DNA of 64,000 nt, taken from positions 2,186,068 through 2,250,067 of the forward strand of contig CAKZJV010000007.1 of NCBI GenBank assembly GCA_937120475.1, given 5' to 3'. This DNA is from an uncultured Cryomorphaceae bacterium (GTDB lineage Bacteria; Bacteroidota; Bacteroidia; Flavobacteriales; Schleiferiaceae). The translations under genes and the position numbers were made by a program. The notes below the pieces were generated by a model that worked only from the letters and a program-made list of their open reading frames with translations, did not search any database and was not told the DNA's origin. Shown here one piece after another: positions 36,101 through 43,453 of the stretch. The number at the start of each line of letters is the position of its first letter. Within the stretch, counting starts at the first letter, position 1.

Positions 36101-36487
36101 TACCCCCCGGGGAAGTTCAATCGGGATCTTTTCACTATAACCACCCCCGGAACTTACGTCAAAAGTGGTATTTATGCCCCCGGTAGATAGGTCCTTATTT
36201 ATACTAAGGTTGGCAATATCCACCTGAGTGCTTAAAAATTTTCCGTTTTCGTTTGACAAATCTTCTAACGTGGGGTCTATCCGTCCCCGGAGCATCTCTC
36301 CCGATGCCTGAGGTGAATAAGTAACCCCCGGCCAGAAGGTCACACTTTCAGAGGCTTTAAAGTCGTAAATATCCGGGTTTGGAGAAACCGGAATCTCATC
36401 CTGAACATTCCGTATCTCTACATATTTTTGAGCACGCAGGCTCGTGAGTGACATCAATAAGCTAACGATAATGGTTAAGGTTCTCAT
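30188..36487 (-). CDS. SpvB/Rhs-family polymorphic toxin with a type-23-like C-terminal domain
   Basis: 2099 residues, signal peptide MRTLTIIVSLLMSLTSLRAQ. Order of domains: SpvB-like N-terminus (about 100-170, PIELPRGVGKVIPELHLVYN, GMAGWGWNLSG); FG-GAP/VCBS-type repeats with DFNSDG, DFNGDS, DYDGNGTSD, DWDGDGKSD (about 400-780), a TcB-like beta-propeller; Rhs/YD repeats (about 1080-1700, many YDxxGN units); and the Rhs core (about 1740-1785, SRLYDPSIAQFISPDR, YAYAYNNPLKYIDPSGD). The last ~315 residues vary by design in such proteins; here they include ILGDGGDRYRTTAARISY and GINLYTGEPSLDEWG, which I recall from the polymorphic toxin type 23 group. The shell should encapsulate and release this domain. 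The coding region seems lower in GC than its neighbours. Confidence 0.88.
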   Translation of the reverse strand: MRTLTIIVSLLMSLTSLRAQKYVEIRNVQDEIPVSPNPDIYDFKASESVTFWPGVTYSPQASGEMLRGRIDPTLEDLSNENGKFLSTQVDIANLSINKDLSTGGINTTFDVSSGGGYSEKIPIELPRGVGKVIPELHLVYNSQAGNGMAGWGWNLSGISSISRGNNDFNTPNYQYVGSVDYSSDDQYYFNGNLLIPLSGNLGQNGTTYLTETTDFSRITSLGVAGAGPEKFELLSKGGSKAEFGFSADSRLIYGSRQDISKWFINQTIDPNGNTVNYEYTSLSGDVNTLLPSRISYGGNINTSQSDFIEVIFVYATRIDISEGYTHAGDYVSSSSILSSIKVYVKGELFREYNLTYFEGDYSYLQKVEVHSADGEKVNPVIYNYNINDNYIFLRTMHSNHGQVNNIQVGDFNSDGATDYITYNNDAGNREYKCFISSGSGTFSFNQYSTGSLPTGFQNLYLGDFNGDSFLDFSVLHVEVVSGRPYYHLDYHINDGSGFVKYEPHPFNWEVPGKLTVGDYDGNGTSDIIFAPILIPDEENELMEISYTEEYLVVLLTQMGPDPTQTFNQRVSIERLTIPFGEYVEDISSLSTADWDGDGKSDIVLTGERKPPNAGDRYMKVISKQKPTSGSPLGFKYLMNDLNLAFAPHNPYYAALYPDFNGDRKVDAIRDIGSFFNTYVGDGLSNLSFKYQIHYPTSGFVQSVADFNKDGKSDVLIIWDNSGLLAFTLQLSCGCDGVDFTASTVTTSMAYPGYNDLEGKVSIGDFSGDGYLDILIANSDVNNSLELFIGGGDFSLASQRAITKTMDSHGVIKEVTYKPMSSPMIYTKSTGSIAEYPLREYISNTGLVQQVIVKDNSGTTVSNTTYEYADATLNARLRKYLGFREFVKKDLTQNTQVTQHFRFLDDKYPYLWKTELVSLQDATPISTSESDYSLVPFKGVSNYLQLDLSRNTDHLQNIISETHYQSYDTDGNALSLLEKHGSKLDVTTAFTYTSKSGSWLNNKIKTESISRLRQGESPYQTLTEYYYEDPAGNLTKTEKFKNLSKTVTSQQVYDPFGNVSQNYLLIGQDIVSVINYNYDATNRFPKEITNALNQSIYYEYNDVIGKPIKETDANGLIARHEYDGWGRLVKTKHPNGNEVFMEYGFDQSTNPGNRLFFTKKSGDGLPEEISYSDEFGHEVETRRQYFGSWKVKFTEYDYKGRVQRESDEHYEGQAINWTNYEFDQFNRLKNKNNLYSDVDYLYNNRSTSVTDQINNVTSTGTVDETENIIINSSSNGNLIYTYTSLGKISTATNIDGEQTTVTYDAYGNQDKLIDPSGGTVDFDYDEIGRLKSKQDANGRTITYTYDAINRMLSESGPDGLTSYSYDTAPNGIGKLASVTKGNHSEQYEYDQLGRVIKITESLEGEDYVFENEYNELGQLKRKTFPSGISLVYKYDGEGNLVEVQRGSDESLIWRMEEVHQSGGVSRYRLGNNLQGTTQYNEAGLPEHIQIGSVFHYSFEWDMDNASLFKRKDMILNLEESFEYDNEDRLTKSQVLGLAAVGVSYHPNGNINIKSDVGTYSYGGNPYAVEFVTNPQGLIRGTTQSVVYNSYHKPSQITEGDFELNCTYGIAGEMTARELLEHGSIVATRKYIGGRAYVIEEDQNGNEVIYHRVSLNGSLAAVIKLSEGEETTYYLHSDYLGSLLAVSDESGQIVERLSYDAWGNRRNPNDWSYTNIPQSHLFDIGFTGHEHLDEFALVHMGSRLYDPSIAQFISPDRIIHNSQFDQSYNRYAYAYNNPLKYIDPSGDLPIMAMLLGGFANAIAQSFDGGYNNPGEFFAAFLQGAVMGFNGAAAGASYSQIYGNTFLEGLPEIKFWVADDVEIRIKTRGFLGTDQIGGGIDLYAKIGQGDVYIEGGLGLAHYDRNYGPSLPSNEFRYSFGMTYDDGNFRLGAGSTTIKTKAVSDPGTGTQLNTSQRIGRVKFGIEDFNVMYQNDHIDKWEILGDGGDRYRTTAARISYKQFSKGINLYTGEPSLDEWGNRETFPHPDAGEKGAYKENISYRYGIDYYQVGIFRLGRNAESVRNYWQNHKAHGDGDRFPIFPVLNSEVKSYFQAGSYDQFLLW

Positions 36488-36488
36488 G

Positions 36489-37319
36489 TTATAGGCTTAA
36501 GTTGGCTCTTATAAAAAAACTGATATTGGAAAGCGGAAAGCTTATTTTAACAGCTTCTCCGGGTTCAGAAGTATCTACTTCTCCCTCGGAAACTTCGTCT
36601 ACATAGATAGTGACCCTCCGAAATTCCGTGAGTTCTAGTTTTTCACCATCCCGGTAAAATTCCAGGTATTCTCTTTTTTTCGGTACAAAGTTTAGGTGCT
36701 CGTAACGGATACCAAAGTCTACCGCAAAGTTTTCATTTAAACGCTTTCTATATGAGAGCGTAGATGTGAAGCCGAAATTTAAAAAGGTGCTGTATCTCGC
36801 TACATATCTATCGTCTTGTGATAGCCCTTCTGATTCATAAAATCTTTCGAAACTTCCGGCATTAATGATTGGCCCTACACCCATATAAAGGTAGTCCTGG
36901 TTCATCCGTGATGCACTCCTGATCAAAAGGCTCGGGGCCAAACGGTAAAACCTGCTATTATCATAGCGATTGATTTGATAGCCTTCTCCTGCGGTGTTTA
37001 TTATCTGCTGCTCTTCTTCAAACTCTGAGCCTTGAAGGAAACCCAGATCAACACCAAAACCTATCTTGTCAAAAAAGTAATCGTACGCTAACCCCAAATT
37101 AATGCCACTGGCAAAGGTGGGTTTTACAATTTCATCTTGACCTGTAAAACCAAAGGCAATGGAGCCATTATAGTAGTCGGTCATTTTCCCATAATTTCCA
37201 CCGAGCTGAAAGGAGTAGCCCAGCCTTAGTCCCAGGTTTTGTTCATTATTCTGGGCGGCCAGTTCAAGACACACAAGTATTAAAACAAGAGCCAGTGGTT
37301 TTGTGATTAACCTTTTCAT
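36489..37319 (-). CDS. Outer-membrane beta-barrel protein of the Rhs cassette
   Basis: 276 residues, signal peptide (LALVLILVCLELAAQN). Alternating amphipathic strands with aromatic girdles run through the protein (LGLRLGYSFQLGGNYG, GINLGLAYDYFFDKIGFGVDLGFL, TLSYRKRLNENFAVDFGIRYEHL), and it ends in ISFFIRANLSL, like small PorT-type barrels. The Rhs start codon lies 1 nt after its stop, so the two are almost certainly co-expressed. A role in surface display or release of the Rhs protein is inference from coupling. Confidence 0.75.
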   Translation of the reverse strand: MKRLITKPLALVLILVCLELAAQNNEQNLGLRLGYSFQLGGNYGKMTDYYNGSIAFGFTGQDEIVKPTFASGINLGLAYDYFFDKIGFGVDLGFLQGSEFEEEQQIINTAGEGYQINRYDNSRFYRLAPSLLIRSASRMNQDYLYMGVGPIINAGSFERFYESEGLSQDDRYVARYSTFLNFGFTSTLSYRKRLNENFAVDFGIRYEHLNFVPKKREYLEFYRDGEKLELTEFRRVTIYVDEVSEGEVDTSEPGEAVKISFPLSNISFFIRANLSL

Positions 37320-37370
37320 TTTAAGACGTTTTAAGAAGTGAGGGGTTAAGGCCTTTTTGTTGCCCGTAAT

Positions 37371-38678
37371 CTATGGTTTGCCTTTGAGGTTCGAGAGCTC
37401 CTTCTTCACCTCAATCAGTTCCAGCGTAAGCTCCTCTATTTTCTGCAGCAGGATCGCCTGCATTTCCCCGGTATTCACACCATTCGCTTTTACCTCCTCC
37501 GCAGAGGGCACCCCGGGCAGGTGACCATTCTCTTTGATGAATAACTCAATTTCATGTAAAGAGGGCCGCTCATAACCCTGGTCAAACACAAAGTCCGGCC
37601 AGTCCTGCTCCAGTTTTACGGTAAGCTCGGTACAAAGCACTTTGCCGGCTACGTACAATTGGTAGTCCCCATTAAACTCGGTGGCCCCGATGCCCACAAT
37701 CCCCTCCGGGCTAAGGGTAAATAAGGGCTCAGCGGTATTGGAGCCAAAACGGAAATTCAGGTTCTGCTCGGAAGAAGAGGCCGTATTGGACCAAACCAGG
37801 GAGGCTCCCCTTAGAGGGTTGGTATAGTCCAGCCTTAGAAATTCATCGTTGCTATACAACACGCTGAGGTTAGCCTGGGTGTTGAGGTAGCTGGTGGCAT
37901 TGCTCCAGTTTTCCAGGTTGTTTCCTATAAAGGTTTTTCCGTCTGATTTCACCAGGAAGCTCGTATTGGTAGTTCCCAGGTCATTAGTTAGGGTACCTTT
38001 CAGGATAAAGGGTGTAGTAAGGGTCGTTTCTCCCGGCCCGGTAGCGGAGACCGCATCAACCCTAAGACCTGCAGACTGGGTAGTTGTGCTTATGTGTAAC
38101 CTCGTTTGTGGGTCAGCGGTGCTTATACCTATAAGCCCGTTTTCGGCAATAGTAAAAAACGGAGAGGCGGTATTGCTGCCATACCGGAAGTTCAGGCTCC
38201 TTTTACTGGATGATGCTGTGTTTGACCAGATAATGGAGGCTCCCCTAACCGTACTGGTATAGTCCAGCTTCAAAAACTCATCATTAGTGCTAAAAATAGC
38301 CAGGTTTGTTTTAAGGTTTACCAGGCTGGTGGCATTGCTCCAGGTATTTAAATTACTGCCTAAAAAAGCCTGTCCATTAGGCTTAACCATGAAAGTGGTG
38401 TTCGTTGTGCCTAAGTCGAGGTTCCTTAAAGTGCCATTAATCAAATAGGGTGTTTCCAATACTGTTTCTCCGGGCCCCTCGGCCTGGATGGCATCCAAAC
38501 GCAAAGAACCATCTGAAACAGTGGATTTTATATGTAAAACCGCTTCCGGATCAGAAATATGAATCCCAACATTATCATTACCCGAGGTTTCATGAACCCC
38601 TTCAGGAACAAAAATCTGGGTAAAACCGACTTGAAAACAGAGGCACAGGCCAAGCGAAAGAGCACACTTTTTAATCAT
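37371..38678 (-). CDS. Fibre-like repeat protein with Bacteroidota tail-fibre-type C-terminus
   Basis: 435 residues with a signal peptide (CALSLGLCLCFQVGFTQ). Two tandem ~140-residue copies fill most of it (LHIKSTVSDGSLRLDA...LIGIST and LHISTTTQSAGLRVDA...IVGIGA). The C-terminal ~95 residues are YVAGKVLCTELTVKLEQDWPDFVF, then HLPGVPSAEEVKANGVNTGEMQAILLQKIEELTLELIEVKKEL, a module very common in Bacteroidota cell-surface and tail-fibre-like proteins, ending in a coiled coil. It is upstream of the barrel and Rhs genes by 52 nt and probably the first gene of the cassette. Likely a surface fibre; its partner is unknown. Confidence 0.8.
   Translation of the reverse strand: MIKKCALSLGLCLCFQVGFTQIFVPEGVHETSGNDNVGIHISDPEAVLHIKSTVSDGSLRLDAIQAEGPGETVLETPYLINGTLRNLDLGTTNTTFMVKPNGQAFLGSNLNTWSNATSLVNLKTNLAIFSTNDEFLKLDYTSTVRGASIIWSNTASSSKRSLNFRYGSNTASPFFTIAENGLIGISTADPQTRLHISTTTQSAGLRVDAVSATGPGETTLTTPFILKGTLTNDLGTTNTSFLVKSDGKTFIGNNLENWSNATSYLNTQANLSVLYSNDEFLRLDYTNPLRGASLVWSNTASSSEQNLNFRFGSNTAEPLFTLSPEGIVGIGATEFNGDYQLYVAGKVLCTELTVKLEQDWPDFVFDQGYERPSLHEIELFIKENGHLPGVPSAEEVKANGVNTGEMQAILLQKIEELTLELIEVKKELSNLKGKP
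37688..38105 (-). repeat. Copy B of tandem duplication in fibre-like protein
   Basis: Second ~140-codon unit of the 435-aa protein, clearly alignable at DNA level with copy A at about 38120-38540 (shared segments include EGPGET/TGPGET, GTTNT, NDEFL.LDYT, RGAS, WSNTASSS). Boundaries are approximate. Confidence 0.75.
38120..38540 (-). repeat. Copy A of tandem duplication in fibre-like protein
   Basis: First ~140-codon unit, counterpart of about 37688-38105. Boundaries are approximate. Confidence 0.75.
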
Positions 38679-38774
38679 AGGATTAAGGCTTTTGGTTGAA
38701 CTTATTTTACCAAATATGGCTGAAATATATTCTTAATCCAAAAGTTTAAGGGTGCTTTTCCTTTTCTTTAATGT

Positions 38775-40595
38775 TTATTTAATCTCAAATCGATTATTCC
38801 CCCGATCCACATCCGCCATAAACTCATCCGGATCTATCACTACTTCCTCAATATCCTGGAAGGGGATTTCCAAACGGACGGTGTATTGCGGGTTGGTCCA
38901 TGGCCAGAGTTCTAAAGCTGGCATATCCTTACGGTGGCCGTACATGCTCAGCAGTGGTATTTGGTACAAACGGCTTCCTCCCGACTTCAGCTTTACCTGT
39001 AACACCAGGGGCATAGGCATTGCACCCACCCGTTTAAGGTTCAACATCGTGTTTAGCCGCCCGTCCTTTTCCACCTCCTCAATAGCGTAATCGATGGTTT
39101 TGGTGGTATTCACCCAAAAGTTCAGATACCAATCGAGTTGAACGCCCGAAACATCTTCCATCACTTTAATGAAGTCCCAGGGATCAGGGTGCTTGAAACG
39201 CCATTGTTGATAGTACTGCTGAATGCCTTTTTGAAAAGTTTCCGGGCCCAAAATATAGCTCAGTTGTACCATAAATATTTGCCCCCGCGAGTAGGAGGAA
39301 ATACCGTAGGTGCGATTGCGGTCAAAATAGTCGGCCGGGGTGCTCATTGGCTCAACCTCATCCTGTTGCACCAGGAAATAATAGTTCATGTACGATCGTT
39401 TATGCGGGTTCACTTCCGGTTTTTCACTCATCTCATTCAGCACCTCTTCCTCGGCATAAGAGGTGAAACCCTCGTCCATCCAGGGGTATTGATTTTCATT
39501 GGAGCCCATCATGCCATAGTACCAACTGTGGGCAGACTCGTGCACCATTACGCCTACCAGGCCATCCATAGTTCCGGTACCCTTCAGCATGGTACACATG
39601 GGGTATTCCATACCACCATCACCGCCCTGAATAACGGAGAACTGAGGGTAGGCATACCTTCCGAAACGCTCGTTCATTAATTCGAAAAAGCGCACCGTAT
39701 AGGCCGGTAGTTTTTCCCAGTTGCTCTTCCAGGCCCCGGGCAAATAATAAAAGTTCAACTGAAGGCCTCCGGGGCCTTCGGTGGAAGTATGAATAAAATC
39801 CGGGTCGGCCGCCCAGGCAAAATCATGCACATTTTCTGCACGGAATTTCCAACTTCTTTTACTCTTTTTATTGGGCAATAATTCATAGGTTTTTATGCCG
39901 TTTTCTTCATTGGTTTCACGCCAAAAAGCATTAGAGGCTTCCAGTACTCCGGTTCCACCCACTTTATAGCGGTAGTCGATATCAATCGTTACATCGAAGG
40001 TGCCGTATTCTCCATAAAACTCACGCGCCACATAAGGGTCGGGGTGCCAGCCGTGCTCATCATAAGCGGCCATTTTAGGATACCACTGCGTCATCGTGTA
40101 ATCCACACCCTCAGCATTGTTGCGGCCACTCCTGCGGATTTGCACCGGAACCTGGCTACTGAACTCCATTTTAAAAGTGGTGGTTCCACCCGGTGCTAAG
40201 GGTTGTGCCAGTTGTGCTTGCAAAACGGTTTCATGCACTTCATACTCCAGCGGAGTTGCATCCTGTGTAAGTTTGGAAACGCGGTGGTAACCGATTTCAT
40301 CATCCTTCAGCTTGGAAAGGCGGTCACCAATCCTTTTATCCGGATCGGGCAAATCGCGGGAACGTTCATCCATCATGCTGCCGGGTTGAAAGGCGTTGAA
40401 GTATAAGTGATAAAACACCTGCCGCAAGGTATCCGGTGAGTTATTGGTGTATTTCAGTTCCTGGGTGCCTTTAAACTGATGGTTTTCAACATCAAAATCG
40501 ATGTGCATTCCGTATTCTACATCCTGCTGCCAATAGTTTCCAGCGTGTTGTGCCCATGCTGCCAAAGGCATCATCGCCAATATCCATTTTTTCAT
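38775..40595 (-). CDS. M1-family zinc metallopeptidase (exported)
   Basis: 606 residues from ATG 40595 (MKKWILAMMPLAAWAQH, a signal peptide); a longer frame upstream runs into the MBL gene and lacks a signal sequence. The zinc motif is HESAH (about residue 352), followed after 18 residues by the third ligand in WMDEGFTSYAEEE, the standard HExxH-x18-E of gluzincins. An upstream substrate motif is GGMEYP in place of GxMEN. An N-terminal beta-sheet domain and a C-terminal domain are present. Probably a periplasmic aminopeptidase for protein turnover. It follows the MBL-fold gene by 20 nt. Confidence 0.9.
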   Translation of the reverse strand: MKKWILAMMPLAAWAQHAGNYWQQDVEYGMHIDFDVENHQFKGTQELKYTNNSPDTLRQVFYHLYFNAFQPGSMMDERSRDLPDPDKRIGDRLSKLKDDEIGYHRVSKLTQDATPLEYEVHETVLQAQLAQPLAPGGTTTFKMEFSSQVPVQIRRSGRNNAEGVDYTMTQWYPKMAAYDEHGWHPDPYVAREFYGEYGTFDVTIDIDYRYKVGGTGVLEASNAFWRETNEENGIKTYELLPNKKSKRSWKFRAENVHDFAWAADPDFIHTSTEGPGGLQLNFYYLPGAWKSNWEKLPAYTVRFFELMNERFGRYAYPQFSVIQGGDGGMEYPMCTMLKGTGTMDGLVGVMVHESAHSWYYGMMGSNENQYPWMDEGFTSYAEEEVLNEMSEKPEVNPHKRSYMNYYFLVQQDEVEPMSTPADYFDRNRTYGISSYSRGQIFMVQLSYILGPETFQKGIQQYYQQWRFKHPDPWDFIKVMEDVSGVQLDWYLNFWVNTTKTIDYAIEEVEKDGRLNTMLNLKRVGAMPMPLVLQVKLKSGGSRLYQIPLLSMYGHRKDMPALELWPWTNPQYTVRLEIPFQDIEEVVIDPDEFMADVDRGNNRFEIK

Positions 40596-40615
40596 GCTGA
40601 GTTTTCGTTTTTGTA

Positions 40616-41476
40616 TTAATTGAAAATATCGTTGAAGCGATGTGTATCCTTCAGCCGCACCCCTTTTTCGGTGTTGTGAACCGTGCATATTTCATTTGCG
40701 GAGTCGTGCTCTAAAAACAGGTAATACTCTTTATCTGCGGCCTCTTTCATAAACCGTTCCTTTTCGCTCAGGGTGATTAGGGGGCGGGTATCGTAGCCCA
40801 TTACATACGGTAAGGGAATATGACCGGTGGACGGCAGAAGATCGGCCATAAAAACCAGCTTTTTACCCTGGTAATTGATAACCGGGCACATCTGGGCATC
40901 GGTATGACCACTGACCAGTAAAACGTCAAAGGGCAAGTCCGTAGGGTATATCCCATCCTTATCTTGTACGTTCACATATTTGAGCTGGCCACTCTCTTCA
41001 ATAGGTAAAATATTTTCCTTTAGAAAGGACGCCTTTTCCCGGGCGTTGGGTTCGGTAGCCCATTTCCAGTGCCGTTGGTTGGTCCAGAAATGTGCATTGG
41101 GAAAAGCCGGGCGATAGCTTTCACTTTTGGGATCTCTCTCAATGGCCCCGCCCACGTGATCAAAATGCAGGTGCGTGAGAAATACATCGGTAATATCGCT
41201 TCGGTGAAAACCCAGCTTTTGCAGATTACCGTCCAGGGAGTCGTTACCGTGCAAATAATAGTGCTTAAAAAACTTTTCACTTTGCTTGTTGCCGATACCG
41301 GTATCGATCAATATGAGGCGGTCACCATCTTCAATCAGCATGCAACGCATACTCCAGGTGCACATGTTGTTCTCATCAGCCGGGTTGGTGCGTTGCCAAA
41401 GGCTCTTGGGTACCACACCAAACATGGCGCCTCCGTCCAACTTAAAATTCCCGGTATGCAGGGGGTAAATCTTCAT
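40616..41476 (-). CDS. MBL-fold metallo-hydrolase (possible lactonase or esterase)
   Basis: 286 residues from ATG 41476 (MKIYPLHTGNFKLDGG); the frame extends three codons only to a TTG. Metal-binding HLHFDHVGG (about residue 102), further ligands in VSGHTDAQMCPVI and FMADLLPSTGHIPLPYVMGYD. The N-terminal GGAMFGVVPKSLWQR and the CSWSMR-like segment resemble the N-acyl homoserine lactonase and MBL esterase group. The exact substrate is unknown. It is cytoplasmic by absence of a signal peptide and is operonic with the M1 peptidase. Confidence 0.85.
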   Translation of the reverse strand: MKIYPLHTGNFKLDGGAMFGVVPKSLWQRTNPADENNMCTWSMRCMLIEDGDRLILIDTGIGNKQSEKFFKHYYLHGNDSLDGNLQKLGFHRSDITDVFLTHLHFDHVGGAIERDPKSESYRPAFPNAHFWTNQRHWKWATEPNAREKASFLKENILPIEESGQLKYVNVQDKDGIYPTDLPFDVLLVSGHTDAQMCPVINYQGKKLVFMADLLPSTGHIPLPYVMGYDTRPLITLSEKERFMKEAADKEYYLFLEHDSANEICTVHNTEKGVRLKDTHRFNDIFN

Positions 41477-41535
41477 AAATTCCAATCTTTTCCGCTCAAA
41501 AATAACGTAATTTGAAGAGCCTAAAAATTAGCTTC

Positions 41536-42378
41536 ATGCGCGCCCTTATTCCCGTGTTTTCAGCTGTGTTGGTTTTACTTTTCCTGTTTTCCTGTAATAA
41601 CACCGGTAAAAACCCGGGTAATGTGGAAGATAGCTTTACGGATAGCCTGGCTTATGAGTTTGATACCATTAGCCGTACCCTAAGCTGTAATGATGAGCGG
41701 GAAGAACCCTGCCTGGATGTTCAGATCATTATGCTACAGGTAAAGGGTGACGCACCCGAAGAGGTTATAGAAGAGATTAACGCCCAACTGGAGCGCAGTG
41801 CGGCCAATGCCGACAACAGTGAAGCTCCGGCATTAAAGCCGGAAGCCCTGGCCGACAACCTCGTAAAAGAATACCAGCGTATTTTACAGGAAATGCCGGA
41901 TTACAAAATGCCGTGGGAAATGAGCCAGATGTACGAAGTGGTACTGAACGAAAACGGCCTTTTCGGGGTAATGCTATCCTCCTACAGCTTCACCGGTGGC
42001 GCCCATGGTAATTATTTTTACCTACATCAGCTATACGAAATAAACAGTGGTAAGCGCTTGAAGATAACGGACCTGGTTAAAGAAGAGGCTATGGTGCAGC
42101 TCCGTAAAATGGCCGAACGGCAATTTTATGAAATCAACAACATCGGTGATTCTACCAGCCTTAGTGATGCCGGTTATTGGTTTGAGGAAAACACCTTTGC
42201 CCTGCCGGATAACTTTAGTTACAGCCACCAGGGCCTGGAGTTCATTTACAATACTTACGAGGTGGCCTCCTTTTCCGAGGGGGTAATCCGTATCCGCTTT
42301 GATTTGGAGGAGGTAAACGCGCTGATAAAACCACAATACCGCCTGCTTGAAGCGGAGACTCCGGCCGCGGAGGCCTAG
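41536..42378 (+). CDS. RsiV-like lipoprotein (DUF4163/DUF3298)
   Basis: 280 residues from ATG 41536; a TTG eight codons upstream is less likely since the signal sequence begins MRALIPVFSAVLVLLFLFSC, ending in a lipobox Cys. The middle and end match the DUF4163 plus DUF3298 arrangement (GVMLSSYSFTGGAHGNYFYLHQLYEINSGKRLKITDLVKE, then LPDNFSYSHQGLEFIYNTYEVASFSEG). The family is found in cell-envelope proteins and in the lysozyme-binding anti-sigma RsiV, but here no sigma gene is adjacent. It overlaps the convergent racemase-like gene by 4 bp. Confidence 0.82.
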   Translation: MRALIPVFSAVLVLLFLFSCNNTGKNPGNVEDSFTDSLAYEFDTISRTLSCNDEREEPCLDVQIIMLQVKGDAPEEVIEEINAQLERSAANADNSEAPALKPEALADNLVKEYQRILQEMPDYKMPWEMSQMYEVVLNENGLFGVMLSSYSFTGGAHGNYFYLHQLYEINSGKRLKITDLVKEEAMVQLRKMAERQFYEINNIGDSTSLSDAGYWFEENTFALPDNFSYSHQGLEFIYNTYEVASFSEGVIRIRFDLEEVNALIKPQYRLLEAETPAAEA

Positions 42379-43445
42379 ATCACTTTTTTATCGATGTAAT
42401 CAGAGTTGAGCAGCGTTAGTGCTCCCATATACTTCAGGTCAAAGGGAATTAAATCGCCCACTTTGTAGCCCTGGTCATTGTCGTCCAGGTCAATCACCAG
42501 CATATCACTACTGGCTCCCACAAATTCAAAGTCCTGGTCCTCGGGAATCAGGTAATCTGTAGAAATATCCAGCAAGCCCAAATCCAGTATGGCGCGGTGT
42601 GAGCTTTTCCCGTAATCCGCGGTGTTGATCTCATACATTTCACCGGAAGGGTTAGCTTCCATATTACCGATGGGTACTTTCGGCTTTTTGGTGATTTCAA
42701 TAACCTCGGCATATAATTTAATCACGTCATGATGCATCCCCTCTATCACGGAGCCATTGACCAGGTCTGCACCGAAATAAAGCGTCTCTCCCACCCTGAA
42801 GTGGTTGATGCCCACCGGCAGTTGGTGGGTGTAAATCAACGGTATTACCACGGAGGTACCACCGGTTACCCAAGGTATTTGCCGGTCGAATTTCGCTTCA
42901 ATCAATTGCTTATAAAGGGATAGCTGTATGAGTTTATCCTGGCTGGGCATTACCCCGTGCAGGCAATTGAGGTTGCTGCCTATGCCCGTAACCTTAATAT
43001 TGGGCAGCTCGAAAATAGAGCCGTAAAACTCTACCAGCCGGGTACCCATCACTCCTTCTCGTAAGTCTCCCAGCTCAATCATAATGATCACTTTGTGCAA
43101 ACGATCTTGCTTCACAGCCTCGGCCGAGAGTAGCTTAATGGTTTCCAGCTCGGTATTGAAACTGGCATCGGCATACTTCACCACGTCTTTTATAGATCGC
43201 TTGGCCGGAGGTTTAATGTAAACGGTTTGAATTTCCGGTTTAAGCTTCTTTACCTTTTTCAGGTTGCTGATACGGGCATCGCAAATTTCCTGGATACCCA
43301 GGTCGATTACTTCCTGCAAGTAGGCCTCATGGCCACACAGCATTTTGGTAACAATGGCCCATTCAATACCCTTTTTTTGAAAGAGGCCATTCAAATGACT
43401 GAAGTTCTCCCTGAGTTTGTTACGATCGAGTGTTATAAATGCCAT
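42375..43445 (-). CDS. PLP-dependent racemase of the Orr/YhfX group (predicted amino-acid racemase)
   Basis: 356 residues, alanine racemase-like TIM barrel. The Schiff-base lysine is K34 in WAIVTKMLCGHE; the domain continues with IMIELGDLREGVM, VTGIGSNLNCLHG and VTGGTSVVIP, motifs of the COG3457 family that includes ornithine racemase. The specific substrate is not clear. It is the last gene of the five-gene symporter operon, 8 nt after alr. The active-site tyrosine found in Alr is not evident in the same place, so it need not be a true alanine racemase. Confidence 0.82.
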   Translation of the reverse strand: MAFITLDRNKLRENFSHLNGLFQKKGIEWAIVTKMLCGHEAYLQEVIDLGIQEICDARISNLKKVKKLKPEIQTVYIKPPAKRSIKDVVKYADASFNTELETIKLLSAEAVKQDRLHKVIIMIELGDLREGVMGTRLVEFYGSIFELPNIKVTGIGSNLNCLHGVMPSQDKLIQLSLYKQLIEAKFDRQIPWVTGGTSVVIPLIYTHQLPVGINHFRVGETLYFGADLVNGSVIEGMHHDVIKLYAEVIEITKKPKVPIGNMEANPSGEMYEINTADYGKSSHRAILDLGLLDISTDYLIPEDQDFEFVGASSDMLVIDLDDNDQGYKVGDLIPFDLKYMGALTLLNSDYIDKKVI

Positions 43446-43453
43446 GATTAAAC

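Noticed and set aside
39138..39680. Plus-strand open frame of 180 codons opposite the M1 peptidase
   Set aside because: Overlaps the HExxH coding region on the other strand; no family features.
40596..40688. N-terminal extension of the M1 peptidase into the MBL gene
   Set aside because: The extension overlaps another gene and masks a clear signal peptide at MKKWILAMM.
41536..42378. RsiV-type anti-sigma factor
   Set aside because: The domains match DUF4163/DUF3298, but there is a lipobox instead of a cytoplasmic anti-sigma domain and no sigma gene next to it.
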